Below are positions 32,350-44,063 of a stretch of DNA of 64,000 nucleotides, piece by piece. Both the position numbers and the translations under genes were made by a program. Origin of the DNA: Prosopocoilus inquinatus (Eukaryota > Arthropoda > Insecta > Coleoptera > Lucanidae); assembly GCA_036172665.1 (NCBI GenBank), contig CM069872.1, forward strand, positions 50,020,101 through 50,084,100, given 5' to 3'. The notes under the pieces are model-generated. The model was not told where the DNA came from, did no database searches, and saw only the letters and a list, made by a program, of their open reading frames with translations. Position 1 is the stretch's first letter. Each line of letters opens with the position of its first letter.

Positions 32350-33034
32350 CGCATAGCTAATGCGTACAAATGCGGCTCCACATACGGCTTAAATCCACTC
32401 GAATTTCCGTGTAAACACGTCGAGAAATTCAAATTTATTAGGGTCGGCCCGCTTTTTGTTTTTCCGTGTCGCTTTTAAGGTTGTTAATTCAATTCCCTCC
32501 CGGACTCCCGGAACAAGTCAGAGAGCGGGCGGCTCGGCGCGGCGCGCAGATGTAATAACGCGCCGTCTCGTTTGTTTTATTTCGATGTGGAACTGTGTAA
32601 ATAGGATTTCGTCCGGAAGTAAATAAAAACGTCCCTCCTCTTCTTCTTAAAATAAACAAAAAAAAAACAAGACGTCAGAAGAAGGTTGCACATAAATCGG
32701 TGGCAAGTTTAACGCAACAAGCACGCTTGCTTCCTGCTCGCCGCCTTCGTTCGAAGTTGTATGCAGAACCGGAATATCGTAACTTGACGTAATGAAGGAT
32801 TGTTTGCCTGATTGCCTTCATTGTTCGTGGTTTATAAACCGAGCTTGCAAGTTTCATGCAAGTCGACCGCACTTGCCGACAAATCTTAAGTCTAATTAAT
32901 TACTCGACGTGCATATCTGAACAGTTTACGTCGTCCTCTTGACACCCAGAGAAAATTACAACTTCTCACGCTGGATAAAAATTTATTCTGCGAGAAGCAA
33001 ACAAAATCCATTAAAAATAAACAACGTTTATTTC
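32350..33034. other. Intergenic with a GC-rich patch, no gene credited
   Basis: 32500-32580 is unusually GC-rich (GGCTCGGCGCGGCGCGCAGA) for this window. No reading frame or RNA was recognised; could be a conserved regulatory or untranslated region. Confidence 0.4.
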
Positions 33035-33127
33035 ACAAAGCTTTTATTGAAGTTTGTTCTTGTGCGATGAAAATTGTAAGTACAAAGTTTTTTTAATCTC
33101 AAACCGGACAGAAAAATGAAGAGAACA

Positions 33128-33169
33128 CACTCAACGTTTCGCTATAGATTTATAGCTTCGTCAGGAGTG
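33128..33169 (-). ncRNA. Hammerhead ribozyme, type I, family 2 (left arm)
   Basis: Minus strand CACUC, CUGACGA, GCUAUA/UAUAGC stem II with loop AAUC, GAAA, palindromic ACGU stem III, cleavage site U, GAGUG. All core positions intact. Confidence 0.85.
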
Positions 33170-33342
33170 AAAAAAAGTAAATAAACAAGTTGTCAAGAGA
33201 AACAAGTCGTCAAGAGAAACGAAAAGGTAATATGATTTTAAACTAAAATACGAGTTGTCCGGAAAAAAAAGGAAAAAGCAACTAGAACTAAATTAAAACT
33301 AATTTTTTTTTTTTTTAATAATTAAATAATTAATTGACAGAT

Positions 33343-33980
33343 CTATATCCTGTTTAAAGAGTCTAGAAAACTACAAAATATGTCATTTAAATTTTCAAAG
33401 TCCGTACGTTGATTAATAGAATTTGGAGACATTTTAATTTTACACATTTCTATGAAACGTCTTTTAAAAATATTAGATTCACTGTACAAAATGTCAGTAT
33501 TATCAAAATCAAAATTATGATTATTTACTAATGAATGCTCTACAAGCATTGAATGATTTTGATTATTTTTTTGAATATGATATTTATGTTGGTCTAAACG
33601 TTTTTTTAAATTTTGGCTCGTTTCACCTATATAAACAGAATTACAATTTGAACATTTGATTTCATAAACCACGTTAGGTTGTTTTAATTTAGGTATTTTG
33701 GTTTTTAAATTCGAAAAAATTAAATTTAAATTATTCCCAGATTTACTGGCTAAAGTTAAATTATGTTTTTTGAAAATGTGTTTAAATGTATTGTGTAATG
33801 GTTCAATATAAGGCAAAGATATGTATTTATGATTCGAAGTTTGTCTAATGTTATTAGAGACATTTGAATGTTGTAAGTATTTAATACGATTTTTAATTAC
33901 TGATTCAATAAGATTTATTGGATAAGAATTTTGAATAAGAGTTTTCTTTATTAAATTTAAGTTATCATAAGTGTAAAGTC
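33343..33980 (-). pseudogene. GIY-YIG endonuclease of Penelope-like element (left arm copy)
   Basis: Same protein as the right-arm copy: YEIKCSNCNSVYIGETSQNL with two cysteines before the YIG tyrosine, conserved KKRLDQHK, and the FDFDNTDIL and RRFIEMCKI blocks. One base change gives NQRTDFENL instead of NKRTDFENL. The upstream RT part is deleted in this arm. Confidence 0.82.
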
Positions 33981-34050
33981 AATGAATTATTATTTTCTTT
34001 TTCTACTGTAAATTGTAATCTATACAGTAGAAAAAGAAAATAATAATTCA

Positions 34051-34860
34051 TTGAGTTTTCTTGATGTAAATATTATCAGACACAATGATAAATTAATTAC
34101 TAATTGGTTTCATAAACCTACCTGGTCAGGTAGGTACATAAATTTTCACTCGTACACACCCAAAAATTATAAAATTGCAACTATTAGTTCATTAACAGAT
34201 CGAGCTATTTTACTTTCTGATAAAGTTTTCACTTATGATAACTTAAATTTAATAAAGAAAACTCTTATTCAAAATTCTTATCCAATAAATCTTATTGAAT
34301 CAGTAATTAAAAATCGTATTAAATACTTACAACATCCAAATGTCTCTAATAACATTAGACAAACTTCGAACCATAAATACATATCTTTGCCTTATATTGA
34401 ACCATTACACAATACATTTAAACACATTTTCAAAAAACATAATTTAACTTTAGCCAGTAAATCTGTGAATAATTTAAATTTAATTTTTTCGAATTTAAAA
34501 ACCAAAATACCTAAATTAAAACAACCTAACGTGGTTTATGAAATCAAATGTTCAAATTGTAATTCTGTTTATATAGGTGAAACGAGCCAAAATTTAAAAA
34601 AACGTTTAGACCAACATAAATATCATATTCAAAAAAATAATCAAAATCATTCAATGCTTGTAGAGCATTCATTAGTAAATAATCATAATTTTGATTTTGA
34701 TAATACTGACATTTTGTACAGTGAATCTAATATTTTTAAAAGACGTTTCATAGAAATGTGTAAAATTAAAATGTCTCCAAATTCTATTAATAAACGTACG
34801 GACTTTGAAAATTTAAATGACATATTTTGTAGTTTTCTAGACTCTTTAAACAGGATATAG
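34051..34860 (+). pseudogene. Penelope-like RT C-terminus plus GIY-YIG endonuclease (right arm copy)
   Basis: Open for 269 codons. Begins SFLDVNIIRHND and continues NWFHKPTWSGRYINFHS, the conserved thumb region of Penelope RT, then about residue 168 onward the endonuclease: VYEIKCSNCNSVYIGETS (IY..YIG core with a preceding C-x2-C), RLDQHK, and an E/N-rich C-terminus typical of the family. The catalytic RT domain is missing upstream because the palindrome centre lies there, so it cannot act alone. The stop at 34858-34860 is the natural C-terminus, about 170 nt before the hammerhead. Confidence 0.85.
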
Positions 34861-35030
34861 ATCTGTCAATTAATTATTTAATTATTAAAAAAAAAAATTA
34901 GTTTTAATTTAGTTCTAGTTGCTTTTTCCTTTTTTTTCCGGACAACTGGTATTTTAGTTTAAAATCATATTACCTTTTCGTTTCTCTTGACGACTTGTTT
35001 CTCTTGACAACTTGTTTATTTACTTTTTTT

Positions 35031-35072
35031 CACTCCTGACGAAGCTATAAATCTATAGCGAAACGTTGAGTG
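35031..35072 (+). ncRNA. Hammerhead ribozyme, type I, family 2 (right arm)
   Basis: CACUC 35031-35035, CUGACGA 35036-35042, stem II 35044-35049 with 35054-35059, GAAA 35060-35063, CGUU 35064-35067, GAGUG 35068-35072. Predicted cleavage after U35067. Confidence 0.87.
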
Positions 35073-35139
35073 TGTTCTCTTCATTTTTCTGTCCGGTTTG
35101 AGATTAAAAAAAGTTTGTACTTACAAAGCTTTTAGAATA

Positions 35140-36300
35140 GAACGGTTTTCGAAAGTTAATTTACTCATAAACCTTCTACGAAGTCATGAAGAATTGATGA
35201 TGATGGTGAACTAGTAAAGTGATTTGCCACTCAGTGGTCCAGAATTTAGCCGAACTGGAAGAAATTCCACCCCCCCATTAGCTGAAAACGACGACGAAAA
35301 GAACACCACTGGAGAAGAAAGGAGGAAAAGTGTCGTTAAGGAGGACAATCTTTAACCCTCAATTAAATCTACAATTAAATATACTAATTTTATCATTATG
35401 ACCTCTTCGAGAAAGATGTGCTGCTGAAAAAGACAACCTCTTAAAAAATAAAACGTAGTTGGCGAAGTAATGACGAAAAGAGGAAAAGAGTGAACACAGA
35501 TTTTTCTTTTGGGAAAACATTTTCCTGGAAATCAAATAAAGACCACGAATATCTTGAAAATTTGCCCAAATAATTTTTTAAGCTATGCAGGACAATTATA
35601 AACTGATTTTTGAAAAAAAATGACGATGGTAGAAACAGTCGTCAAAGAACACCTGAATTCACAACACCTTGAACCCTTAAAGAGAAAACATAAAGCCTAA
35701 AACCACGAGAGTTGGAAGGAGCTCAGTTCAGCAAAATATCGCAAATTTGAATTATTGCTGCAGAAGAATGAAATTTAAGAGCCCACTGATAACTGAAAGA
35801 ATAAAGATGTAATCTCTTAACAAAAAAAAAAATAATAATAATGAAGAGAAGTAGAAGACGAATAAGAGACTGGCACGAAAATTGTTTTTTTAATTTTTTT
35901 CGTGAAAAGATGGTAATGGACTTGGTGTCAAAGACGATCATGAAGACAGGAACAAAGACGGTGATGATTATAAGAATGAAGATTACGTCAATATGTTCTG
36001 AGGCATGTCAAAAAGCGAAAACCCATAAATTCCTGAAGTTATAAACTACGAAGAAAACGGTTCGCCGAAAACCAAAAGATTCAAGCCATGTACTTAAATG
36101 TATTTACATTAACACAGATTTGCCGATGTTGCCTTAAGCAAGCCAACAAATAGTAATAAGTCAGAAAGAAAAAACAAGGAGGAACCCAGTGGGCATGGAT
36201 ACGACAAAAGAAAATAAAGACTGCCAGAGCCAAAAAAAATTGAAAGAATTGAAACGGTTAAGATGGGATAATTTAGAGAGAAGTCAAAACTGAAGATCTA
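35140..36300. other. Purine-rich intergenic DNA, possible LINE 5' region
   Basis: Plus strand is A/G-biased and full of short frames (e.g. 35841-36044) without recognisable domains. It may be the decayed 5' part of the LINE that follows, but this cannot be shown. Confidence 0.35.
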
Positions 36301-36414
36301 GCTAGTTTGCACGAGAAGAAATATTCATTGCACTAGAAACCAATTTGGACAAGTGCAGAGAAAGTAAAGAGCCAGGCCCCAAAGTAAGTTTGTCAATCAA
36401 GAACGCAGTGACGG

Positions 36415-37110
36415 GAGGAGAAAGAAGGAGAAAATGGAGACTACCCAGAACGAGCGAAAACCTTAGACGAAAACCAGGAGCAGAAATTGGCAAACCGACA
36501 CAAAGGACAAGAAGGAATTGGAAGAAAATTATCAAGCTGTAAACAAAAGGCCGAAAATCCTGCAAATTCGGAATATTCAAAGTAAAAGGAGGTGACCTAA
36601 AACGAGCGAAAACCAGCAGCACAACTCTGGCAAACCGATACAAAGGACAAGAAGGAATTGGAAGAAAACTAACAAGCTGTATGCCAAAGGCCAAAAATCC
36701 GTCCTGCAAAATTGGAGTGTACAGAGTATTCCCAAAACAGCGGGTCTTACTTCAACGGTGGCTTCTTTATAAGGCCAATTTTTCAATGAGACATAATAGG
36801 TCGTAATTTGTTTATTTTGACCCACCTTGTACTATGGCCCAATAATTAATTGCGTAAGAAACCAAATATTAGAATTGAAGAATAGATAGGAAACGAATGG
36901 TTAGGCTCTTAGGTTTCGTAGCAAGTAGTTACCCCAATCAGAAAAGCACTAATGAAAGGAGAAGGAGGCAAAAAGAAAAATGGAGATCTAAAATGAAAGA
37001 AAATGACTTTAAAGGAGGATGCTAGGAGCACGGAACTAGCAACCTAGTCAATGGGCAGGAAGGAATGGAAATAATTATCAAGTTGAAGCCAAAGGTCACG
37101 TAGCAAGCAA
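36415..37110. repeat. Imperfect repeats of an AAAGGACAAGAAGGAATTGG block
   Basis: The block with GGAATTGGAAGAAAA(T/C)TA and CAAGCTGTA occurs near 36503 and 36641 (period about 137 bp); a third diverged copy (GGAAGGAATGGAAATAATTA) is near 37055. Probably internal repeats of the LINE's 5' region. Confidence 0.6.
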
Positions 37111-37226
37111 AATTGGTCTAAATCGATTTATTTCGAAACCCACTTTGAACTATGACTTGACATAATAAAAAAATATCTGAATTTAGAAAGGAAACGATAA
37201 AGGTAATGAAAAAAAACTTGAACGAT

Positions 37227-40200
37227 GTTAGTGTATGCGCCTAACGACAACGCGATGAAGGAGGAGGAAGAACACTTCCTCGAAATGCATATAATTGAAA
37301 TTGATAAAGAAGAAGGAACTGTAATTGTTATGGGGGGATATAAATGATAGAATAGGCAGTAATAACGAAGGCATTGAAAGATGTATGGGAGCGTATGGAG
37401 ATAACACTAAAAATGATAATAATGCGAGGCTAGTAGACCTATGTTTAGAAAACGATTTTCTTATTACCAACATGAAAGTCATGCACAGGTGCAGCATACC
37501 CAAATACACCAAGGAAGTCCGCTCCAGTAATGAGAAATCAATTCGACTATTTTATCAAAAACAATGACACAGACAATTGAAAAAGAGTTCAAGGATGTAA
37601 GGGTAAAATAAAAAGAAATGCAGAAATAGGAAATGAATACCATTATTTACTAAGGACGGAACTCTGAATAAACATGAAGGACGAACAAGAAACAAAAAGG
37701 AAGGAAATAGTCAAGCAAAAAATGAGAGAGAGGAGAATGAAACGCGAAGAATTTTCCAAGAAATCTTAAAGAAGAAAATTGATGAAAGTAAAATGACCAA
37801 GTAAAGATATAAAAAATAAAGGGGGGGATATTTTAAAGAAAACATCCCAGGAGCGGCAAGTATTAGTTGTGGTGTCAATACAATTGTGAACACATCTAGG
37901 AAGAAGAGAAGTAGATGGTGGTCAACGGAGATTCAGCAAAAAGTCGAAGAAAAGAAGGAAATAGTTTATACTAACTGGAACTGAGGAAGCCATAACGTAT
38001 ATATAAAAAAAACCAAGAACAGAAAGAAGGCAGATTATAAAGAAAACGAAAAAGAAATCATGGAATGAGTTTGGAAAAGGGATGAAAGAGTTGTATTTAG
38101 AAAACCAACAACTATTCTATAATACTCTAAAACAGCTCGGCCAAAAGAAACCGCCCAAATTAAGAAGTATAAAAGATAAGAACGGAAATGTGACATCCGA
38201 GGATAGAAGACATAATGCAAAGATGGAAGCAATGGAAAGAATGAAGTTACGGAGTCCGGAAGGAATGGAGACCAATAGATGGATGTGTACAGACAAAAAA
38301 TATCAGAAGAAACAAAACAAAGTAAACTTGAAGTAGGAGAAGCACTAGGGGAAGACGTAATCACAGGAGAAATGTTGAGATACACGGAAAATAAAGCTGC
38401 AGAGGATTTCCAGGTCCATTTTATTTTGGAACATCTGTCAGGCGAAAATTTTTGAAGAAAATTTGTTACTATGTTTGTTTTGAATTAAGGAATTCCTGTT
38501 TTCCTTATGTTTTAAGTTCACTTATTTCACACAATAATATACTTATCAAATATAATTGAAAGAGTCGCTATTATTTTTTAAGTATTAAGTATATTGGAAG
38601 CACTAACAATAGAACAGATTCATGACAGACGTCATCTTATGTTCTATTTTAAAAAGGACAGATTCATTCTCATAAATTGTAAACGTCGATGTGGATTCTC
38701 CGATTCGTACGTGACGGCAATGTGTTATGTTAAAATAAATTCACGGTATAAAAAAGAGGTGATCCAAAAGATTGTACAAACTACAGAGGAATCGCGTTAA
38801 CAAGCATACATTACAAATTGTAAACGTTGCAATGGATTCTCAGATTCGTACGTAGCAGCGATGTTTTGTGTTAAAATAAATTCACGGTATAAAAAAGAGG
38901 TGATCCAAAAGATTGTACAAACTACAGAGGAATCGCGTTTACAAGCATACCTTACAAATTGTAAACGTTGCTATGGATTCTCCGATTCGTACGTAACAGC
39001 AATGTTTTAGTTTAAAATAAGTTCACGATATAAAAAAAGGTGGTCCAAAAGAGTGTACAAACTACAGAGGAATCGCACTAACAAGCATACCCGGCAGAGA
39101 GACTGAGATAGAAAATTGAATACTCGTTAGAAGAGTCGCAACATGGATTCCATAGAGGTAGAAATATACAGATTCTAGGTTTTCATAATTGGTCAACTAG
39201 GAGAAAATCCGATAAGGAAAAAGAATGAAATACATATCTGCTTTATAGACCTGAAAAAGGCATTTGACAGGGTGCAGAAAAGAAATGTCTGGACTAACCT
39301 GGAAAGGAGGGGTGTGAAAAAATAAACAACAGAAATAAAGTAAGGACACACAGCGATGAGTCAATGAGATCAATTTGAAACAAAAAAAAGGATTAAAACA
39401 AGGGTGTGTTCTTGGTCCACTTCTTTCTTTAGTACTCATAGACGATACTGTGGAAATTTGTAAATAGGAATGTAGTAAGATGGAATAGGAAAATGGAGAT
39501 TGAATAAAATAACAACACCGGAACTACTATTTGCAGACGATATGGTGTTAATATCAGAATCGAAAGATATAATAATATAATCCAAAAAAAGAAAAATGTT
39601 AATATTTACTAATACGAACACAGGAAAATAAATATGGAAATATACATAGAAAAGACTAAAACTATGATTATATCGAGGAAGGACTCACACCACAATATCA
39701 ATAATATATGGAAGGGCAAAAACTACATAGAACAAGTAACATAATTTGAAGTATTTGGGTGCAACAATAGAAAGGAAAATAGAAGTAATGGAAAGAATAG
39801 GAAAGGCAGGAAAATATATAACACACAATGAAAAAAGAAATCCTGGATCAAATAATACCGGAAGTATTTAAAAGAAATGTGGTAAGACCTTCTTTAATCT
39901 ATGGCAGTGAATCCTGGACGATGAACAGAAGAAATGAGAGTAAAATCACGGCAATGGAGATGAGATTGCTAAGGAAAATTAAAGGAATCAAATAATTGAT
40001 AAAATGAGAAATGAAAATATAACGCAACAACTGAAAGTAAAACCTATAAAGGCACTGACAGAAGAGAGGCAATTGGGGGTGGATGGGGGGCACCTTCTCC
40101 GAATTGATGATACTAGGGTAGCTAAAAGAGTTTATGAAGCAAAGGCAGGTGGAAAGAACAAAGTAGGTGAACAAACAATGAACAGGTATAAAAATTTGCG

Positions 40201-40240
40201 GAAATTAGGGACATACAGCGGAGAGAAATAAAGAACCTGA
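37227..40240 (+). pseudogene. LINE endonuclease-reverse transcriptase polyprotein remnant
   Basis: In order: MLVYAPNDNAMKEEEEHFLE (AP-endonuclease-like, 37227 on), DRIGSNNEG and NARLVDLCLENDFLITN (37340-37480, endonuclease core), ENQQLFYNTLKQLGQKKPP (38095-38160, linker before RT), CTNYRGIALTS (39055-39090, RT motif 2a region), ICFIDLKKAFDRV (39238-39275, motif A with Asp), LKQGCVLGPLL (about 39391-39424, motif B), LLFADDMVLISES (39526-39565, motif C Asp pair), RPSLIYGSESWTM (39890-39925, thumb) and KRVYEAKAGGKNKVGEQ near 40120-40170. At least eight frame breaks; not functional. Confidence 0.78.
38666..39090 (+). repeat. Three tandem copies of about 137 bp inside the LINE
   Basis: CATAAATTGTAAACG..GGATTCTCCGATTCGTACG..CACGGTATAAAAAAGAGGTG..CTACAGAGGAATCGC is repeated three times; the first two are nearly identical. 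The last copy continues into the RT reading frame, so an internal piece of the element was amplified after insertion. Confidence 0.85.
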
Positions 40241-40400
40241 CAAGAGATAGAAAGGCATGGAATAAAATAATCAAGAAAAAGTTAAAATTAAGTTTTATTA
40301 CGTTTTATTAGATGTTATATTGTATTGTAATCTGGTTAGAATCCCTGGTTACCTAACGGGTAAAAGTATTTCACTTTAAATAAATAAATAAAATAAATGA

Positions 40401-41520
40401 AAAATCCTAAAGGTTATAAATTAGCGTCATCTGCCTGAAGTCGCGACAACTGCGACTCTCAACCGTCCCACCGAGAAAATCATGAATTATTATGAAGTTA
40501 TAATAACGCATATGCATATTATGAGGTCTATAAAACACAAGTGAAATTGTGAATCCATAATTAAACTGTTAATCAAAATCGGCATTATTATGATCTCTTA
40601 ATAAACAGGTGTAGGATAAAAATATGTATTACTCTCGTGACTTATTTGCCTTGTATCATAAATATCATAAAAGTATTTGTGTAATACACAGGATTACATC
40701 GATTTTCAATTTAGAATTTCCCCCGAAAAGGAGAAGATCCGTAAGTAGACAACACTCGCTGCTACCCTGTGGCAATCCCGCTTTAATTAAGGAAGAACTT
40801 AAGAGTGTGACATAAATTTCTTCGAGATAGGATTCTAAAAGTATTCTCAATTAATAGTAATAGTGACACTTACATAATAAGCTATTAATTAAAAAAAAAA
40901 AAAAAACGAAAGACTCACAACGGGTGTCCTGCGGCACTCCCGTTCTAATTAAATCCCTCATATTTCTGTGAAACAGGAGTTTTCTTCAGTAAGAGCCGAA
41001 CCTGAATGCCGAATGAGCAATACTCAAGAAGATTTTATTTAATTTCAAATACCAGCCTCATTTTTTAAGTTTGAGAAAAAGAATCACTTTCATATTTTAT
41101 TATTTTAATGTACCTAGCCGAAAATTGTCTTTTCTTATTGCCGTTAGGAAAACGATTACATTTCTTCTTTCGTTGTTGTACCAATAGACCCTTTCACTAA
41201 TTTTTTTTTTGTTTAAATTAATAAATATAAAAATGAAAACGTTGCTTTTATAATGAAAAGTATCTTTGCACATATTGTTCGTTTCGAACCCCGCCTGCAA
41301 TAAACCCGTGAATTATGTCACGGCGCTCTGTTTTGAAATCAGCTTAGCGATTTACCGTTAATAGGAAGTGTAAATTCGTCCGCATAAATTCGATACAATT
41401 TCGAGGGCCTGATCTGCATTCATTTCAATCCGTCGCCTAAAATGCCGAACGATCGATTTCTAAGTACTTTATATGCGACCAGGGCGGCGAAAGCAATTAT
41501 TATGAAACGGAGAGTTCGTT
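40401..41520. other. Intergenic; contains two RT motif B scraps on the minus strand
   Basis: Minus-strand LIKAGLPQGSS (about 40792-40760) and LIRTGVPQDT (about 40956-40920) resemble the scraps at 31.4 and 32.0 kb. Otherwise no gene recognised. Confidence 0.5.
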
Positions 41521-41522
41521 AC

Positions 41523-41530
41523 TATAAAAG
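41523..41530 (+). promoter_or_regulatory. TATA box of cuticle gene C
   Basis: TATAAAAG, 62 nt upstream of the predicted first ATG, the same spacing as in gene A. Confidence 0.8.
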
Positions 41531-41591
41531 TCCGGCGATTCCTTACAAAGTCATCAGTTCCTCATTATTTGTTAACTCGTCCGAAAATAAT

Positions 41592-42382
41592 ATGTTGTGC
41601 AAGGTAAGCCAATCAAACAAACAATAATACTACTCCTAATTGATAAATAAACTTTGACTAAATTTACTCGTAAATTGCAGTTTCTCCTTTTCGCTGCTGC
41701 CACAGCGGTTGCTGCAAGCTCCGGCGTTGTTCCCGTAGCGAACGTAGCAATTACTGCGAAATTGGCAGATTCCGAATTCGATCCTTACCCTCAGTACACG
41801 TTTTCTTATGATGTAAGGGATGCATTGACTGGAGATTTTAAAAGCCAGGTGGAAACGCGTAATGGGGGTGTTGTGCAAGGCCAATATTCGCTGAACGATC
41901 CTGATGGCACCAGGCGAACTGTCGATTATTTTGCAGATCCTGTTAATGGATTTAACGCCGTTGTAAACAAATCGCCACAACTTGTAGCCCCAGTTTTTAG
42001 AACTGCTGTAGTACCAGCAAGATTTGCTGCACCAGTGCCGATAACACCAGCGAGATTTGCTGCACCATTGCAGATAGCGCAGGCAAGATTTGCTGCACCA
42101 GTGCAGATAGCGCAGGCAAGATTTGCTGCACCAGTTCCTATAGCGCCAACAAGATTTGCTGCACCAGTTCCAGTAGCACCAGCGCGAATTGCTCCTGCAG
42201 CAACGAGAATTGCTGCTGCACCGATCGCACGTGCAGATGTGGCAGCCCCCAGTGGACGCGCAGCCTTTTCCGCATCACCATCGAGAACTGTGCCTTCTGG
42301 TCCGGTAGCGACTCGCCCTCAAGAACATGCCAAGACCTCAGGACCCCTATCATACTCCGCCGCTTATAAAAATGCCCCCTAA
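41592..42382 (+). CDS. Cuticular protein, RR-2 class (gene C), two coding exons
   Basis: Chitin-binding cuticle protein. Exon 1 41592-41603 (ATGTTGTGCAAG, M-L-C-K), donor GTAAGC; intron 77 nt; acceptor AAATTGCAG; exon 2 41681-42382. Product 237 aa. Residues 1-19 ([19 protein letters not shown]) form a signal peptide. RR-2 domain at about 32-98: [48 protein letters not shown]. It departs from the other three in EYDPNPQY becoming EFDPYPQY and DYAADP becoming DYFADP. The C-terminal part has about six ARFAAPV(P/Q)I-type repeats rich in Arg, then a Ser/Pro/Arg tail, unlike the Tyr/Ala repeats of genes A, B and D. It is the only one on the plus strand. Confidence 0.9.
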
Positions 42383-42417
42383 ATCTTTTTTTTTACTATT
42401 TTTTTTATACGTTAGAA

Positions 42418-42423
42418 AATAAA
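42418..42423 (+). terminator. Polyadenylation signal of cuticle gene C
   Basis: AATAAA 36 nt past the stop codon. Confidence 0.8.
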
Positions 42424-42498
42424 GATGTGCTCGTTTTATTTTAATTATTTATTTGCTTAACAGGATTATTTTTTTATTGTCAAACTTATAATTTGGCA

Positions 42499-42664
42499 AG
42501 TAGAAATTTTTTTAATCTCGAACCGGACGGAAATATGATGGGAACACACTCCTGACGAAGCTATAAATCTGTTGCGAAACGTTGAGTATGTTCCCATTCC
42601 CATCATATTTCTGTCCGGTTCGAGATTAAAAAAAATTGTATCATCGGACAAGAATCAACTTCAA
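42499..42664 (+). mobile_element. Short Penelope-type insertion (family 2), 13 bp target duplication
   Basis: TTATAATTTGGCA flanks the 166 bp insert (42486-42498 and 42665-42677). It consists of inverted outer arms (AATCTCGAACCGGACGGAAA and its complement), a single hammerhead in the middle and the terminal ATCATCGGACAAGAATC block. No protein. Confidence 0.88.
42547..42588 (+). ncRNA. Hammerhead ribozyme, type I, family 2 (short insertion)
   Basis: CACUC, CUGACGA, stem II GCUAUA against UGUUGC (one mismatch and one G-U), GAAA, ACGU palindrome, U cleavage site, GAGU. The catalytic core is intact; stem II is weaker than at 35031. Confidence 0.75.
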
Positions 42665-42677
42665 TTATAATTTGGCA

Positions 42678-43990
42678 GTTAAAAATGTCTTTGTTAACCG
42701 AAGGGGAGCTGGGGGCGAAATTTAAGAAAAAGTTTCACGTTCTTGATTAACTTTGTCCTTAGTAATGAACATCCTAAAGGCGGAGAAGAAAAAATTGGAG
42801 GTTGAAAATAGGAATCACCAAGAAAAAAAAATCCCAGGATTGCAATTCCTGTTGGGATTATTTTTTTATGAGACGTTTTTGAGTAGACGATCAACACTCT
42901 CTGCTCTTAGCTACGTTTTATTTTATTAATTAAAAATCTTTCATACGTTTCTCTCTTAGTTGTAGACCTCAATTGTTTTTGTTATTAGTTGTCTTTTATT
43001 TTCTGCAACAAATCACGAATGGTTCAAAAAAACAAAAGCAATAGTTTTCGAATCGTTCGTTTCCTTTTGTTTCTCTGTTTCATTTTTCATGTTCTGTCGA
43101 TTACATTTGTTTCTGGAATCGATCGTTTGATCCTTTCTTAAACGTTTGCTCATGTGCGCAGAGTTTCAGAATGGAGAATGTTTTTATTTCTCTTATTAGG
43201 TTTTCTGTTTATTTCTTTTTTTTTTAATGCCCGGAAGCTTTTTCGTTTCTTTATTTTTCTTTTACAGATTTGTCAATTATACTTGTATTTCAGAATCCAT
43301 CGCTTTTTGCTTGTTTTCTTTCACTTTCCTTCCGAATGAACGCCGAAAAGTCTCTTCCCATCTTATTTCTTAGTTCCAAATTTTTATTGTTTTTGTTATT
43401 AGTTTTCTTTTGTTTCCCAGAACAAAGCACGTACGATTCATAAAAGACGTTTGTTTTTTGAATCGTTCGTGTTTTGTTTCTCTGTTTCATTTTTCGTGTT
43501 CTGTTGATTAAGTTCGATTTTGAAATTGAACGTTTATTTGTCTCTTTCGCATACCGTCGTTGTATCATCTGCGTTTTCGTGTTGGAAAATGAAGATAATC
43601 CCTTTTTCTCTAGTTTACTACAAATCATCGATTGTTTCTACGTGGTTCTCTTTGTTCTTTATTTTCCTCCGTACCGTACGTTAGTGGGGATACGTAAGAG
43701 GAACGATTCATTATTTCAAGAAGTAATTTCTTCAGAAAGAGGACAATAAGAACATCGACATAAAAGGAACGTACTATAAAGGATCCTAATGCAAAATACG
43801 TTTTTGTTTTGTTTTGTTTTTTCTATAAAACATTAGAAATATTTCCATATTTTCGTTTTTAGAACTACTATAGTTTTTTTTCTATACAAAACGATTTTAT
43901 GACAGAACTCATGAGATTTTACGCCGATTTTTTTAACTATTGCGAACAACCAATAAGAAGGTGTCTCTACCTTATTATTATTTAAAACAA
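42678..43990. other. T-rich intergenic DNA with a diverged direct repeat
   Basis: Blocks near 42985-43090 and 43395-43500 share TTTTTGTTATTAGTT, GAATCGTTCGTTT and TTTCTCTGTTTCATTTTTC. The open frames at 43154, 43290 and 43474 run through this biased DNA and are not credited. Confidence 0.5.
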
Positions 43991-44063
43991 GTGCAGAACT
44001 TTAAAGTTATGGAAAAATTTTGTGCAAATCGTTTTTGATTGCAGTGAGAACCTCGAGCAGCCT

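Larger units (their letters stand above)
33047..35122. mobile_element. Palindromic Penelope-like element, 2.1 kb, 12 bp target duplication
   Basis: ACAAAGCTTTTA occurs at 33035-33046 and 35123-35134. The two arms are nearly identical in inverted orientation and meet at about 34005-34030 with a loop of only about 12 nt. The left arm lacks about 180 nt of RT sequence present in the right. Each arm carries the element's 3' half: RT C-terminus (right only), GIY-YIG endonuclease and a terminal hammerhead. Full RT is absent, so the copy is non-autonomous. Confidence 0.9.
37227..40400 (+). mobile_element. Decayed APE-type non-LTR retrotransposon (LINE)
   Basis: Endonuclease, RT and C-terminal segments occur in order on the plus strand, broken by many stops and frameshifts, and the copy ends in a (TAAA)n-type tail at 40377-40400. 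Coding strand is strongly A-rich. Clade not assigned. Confidence 0.75.
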
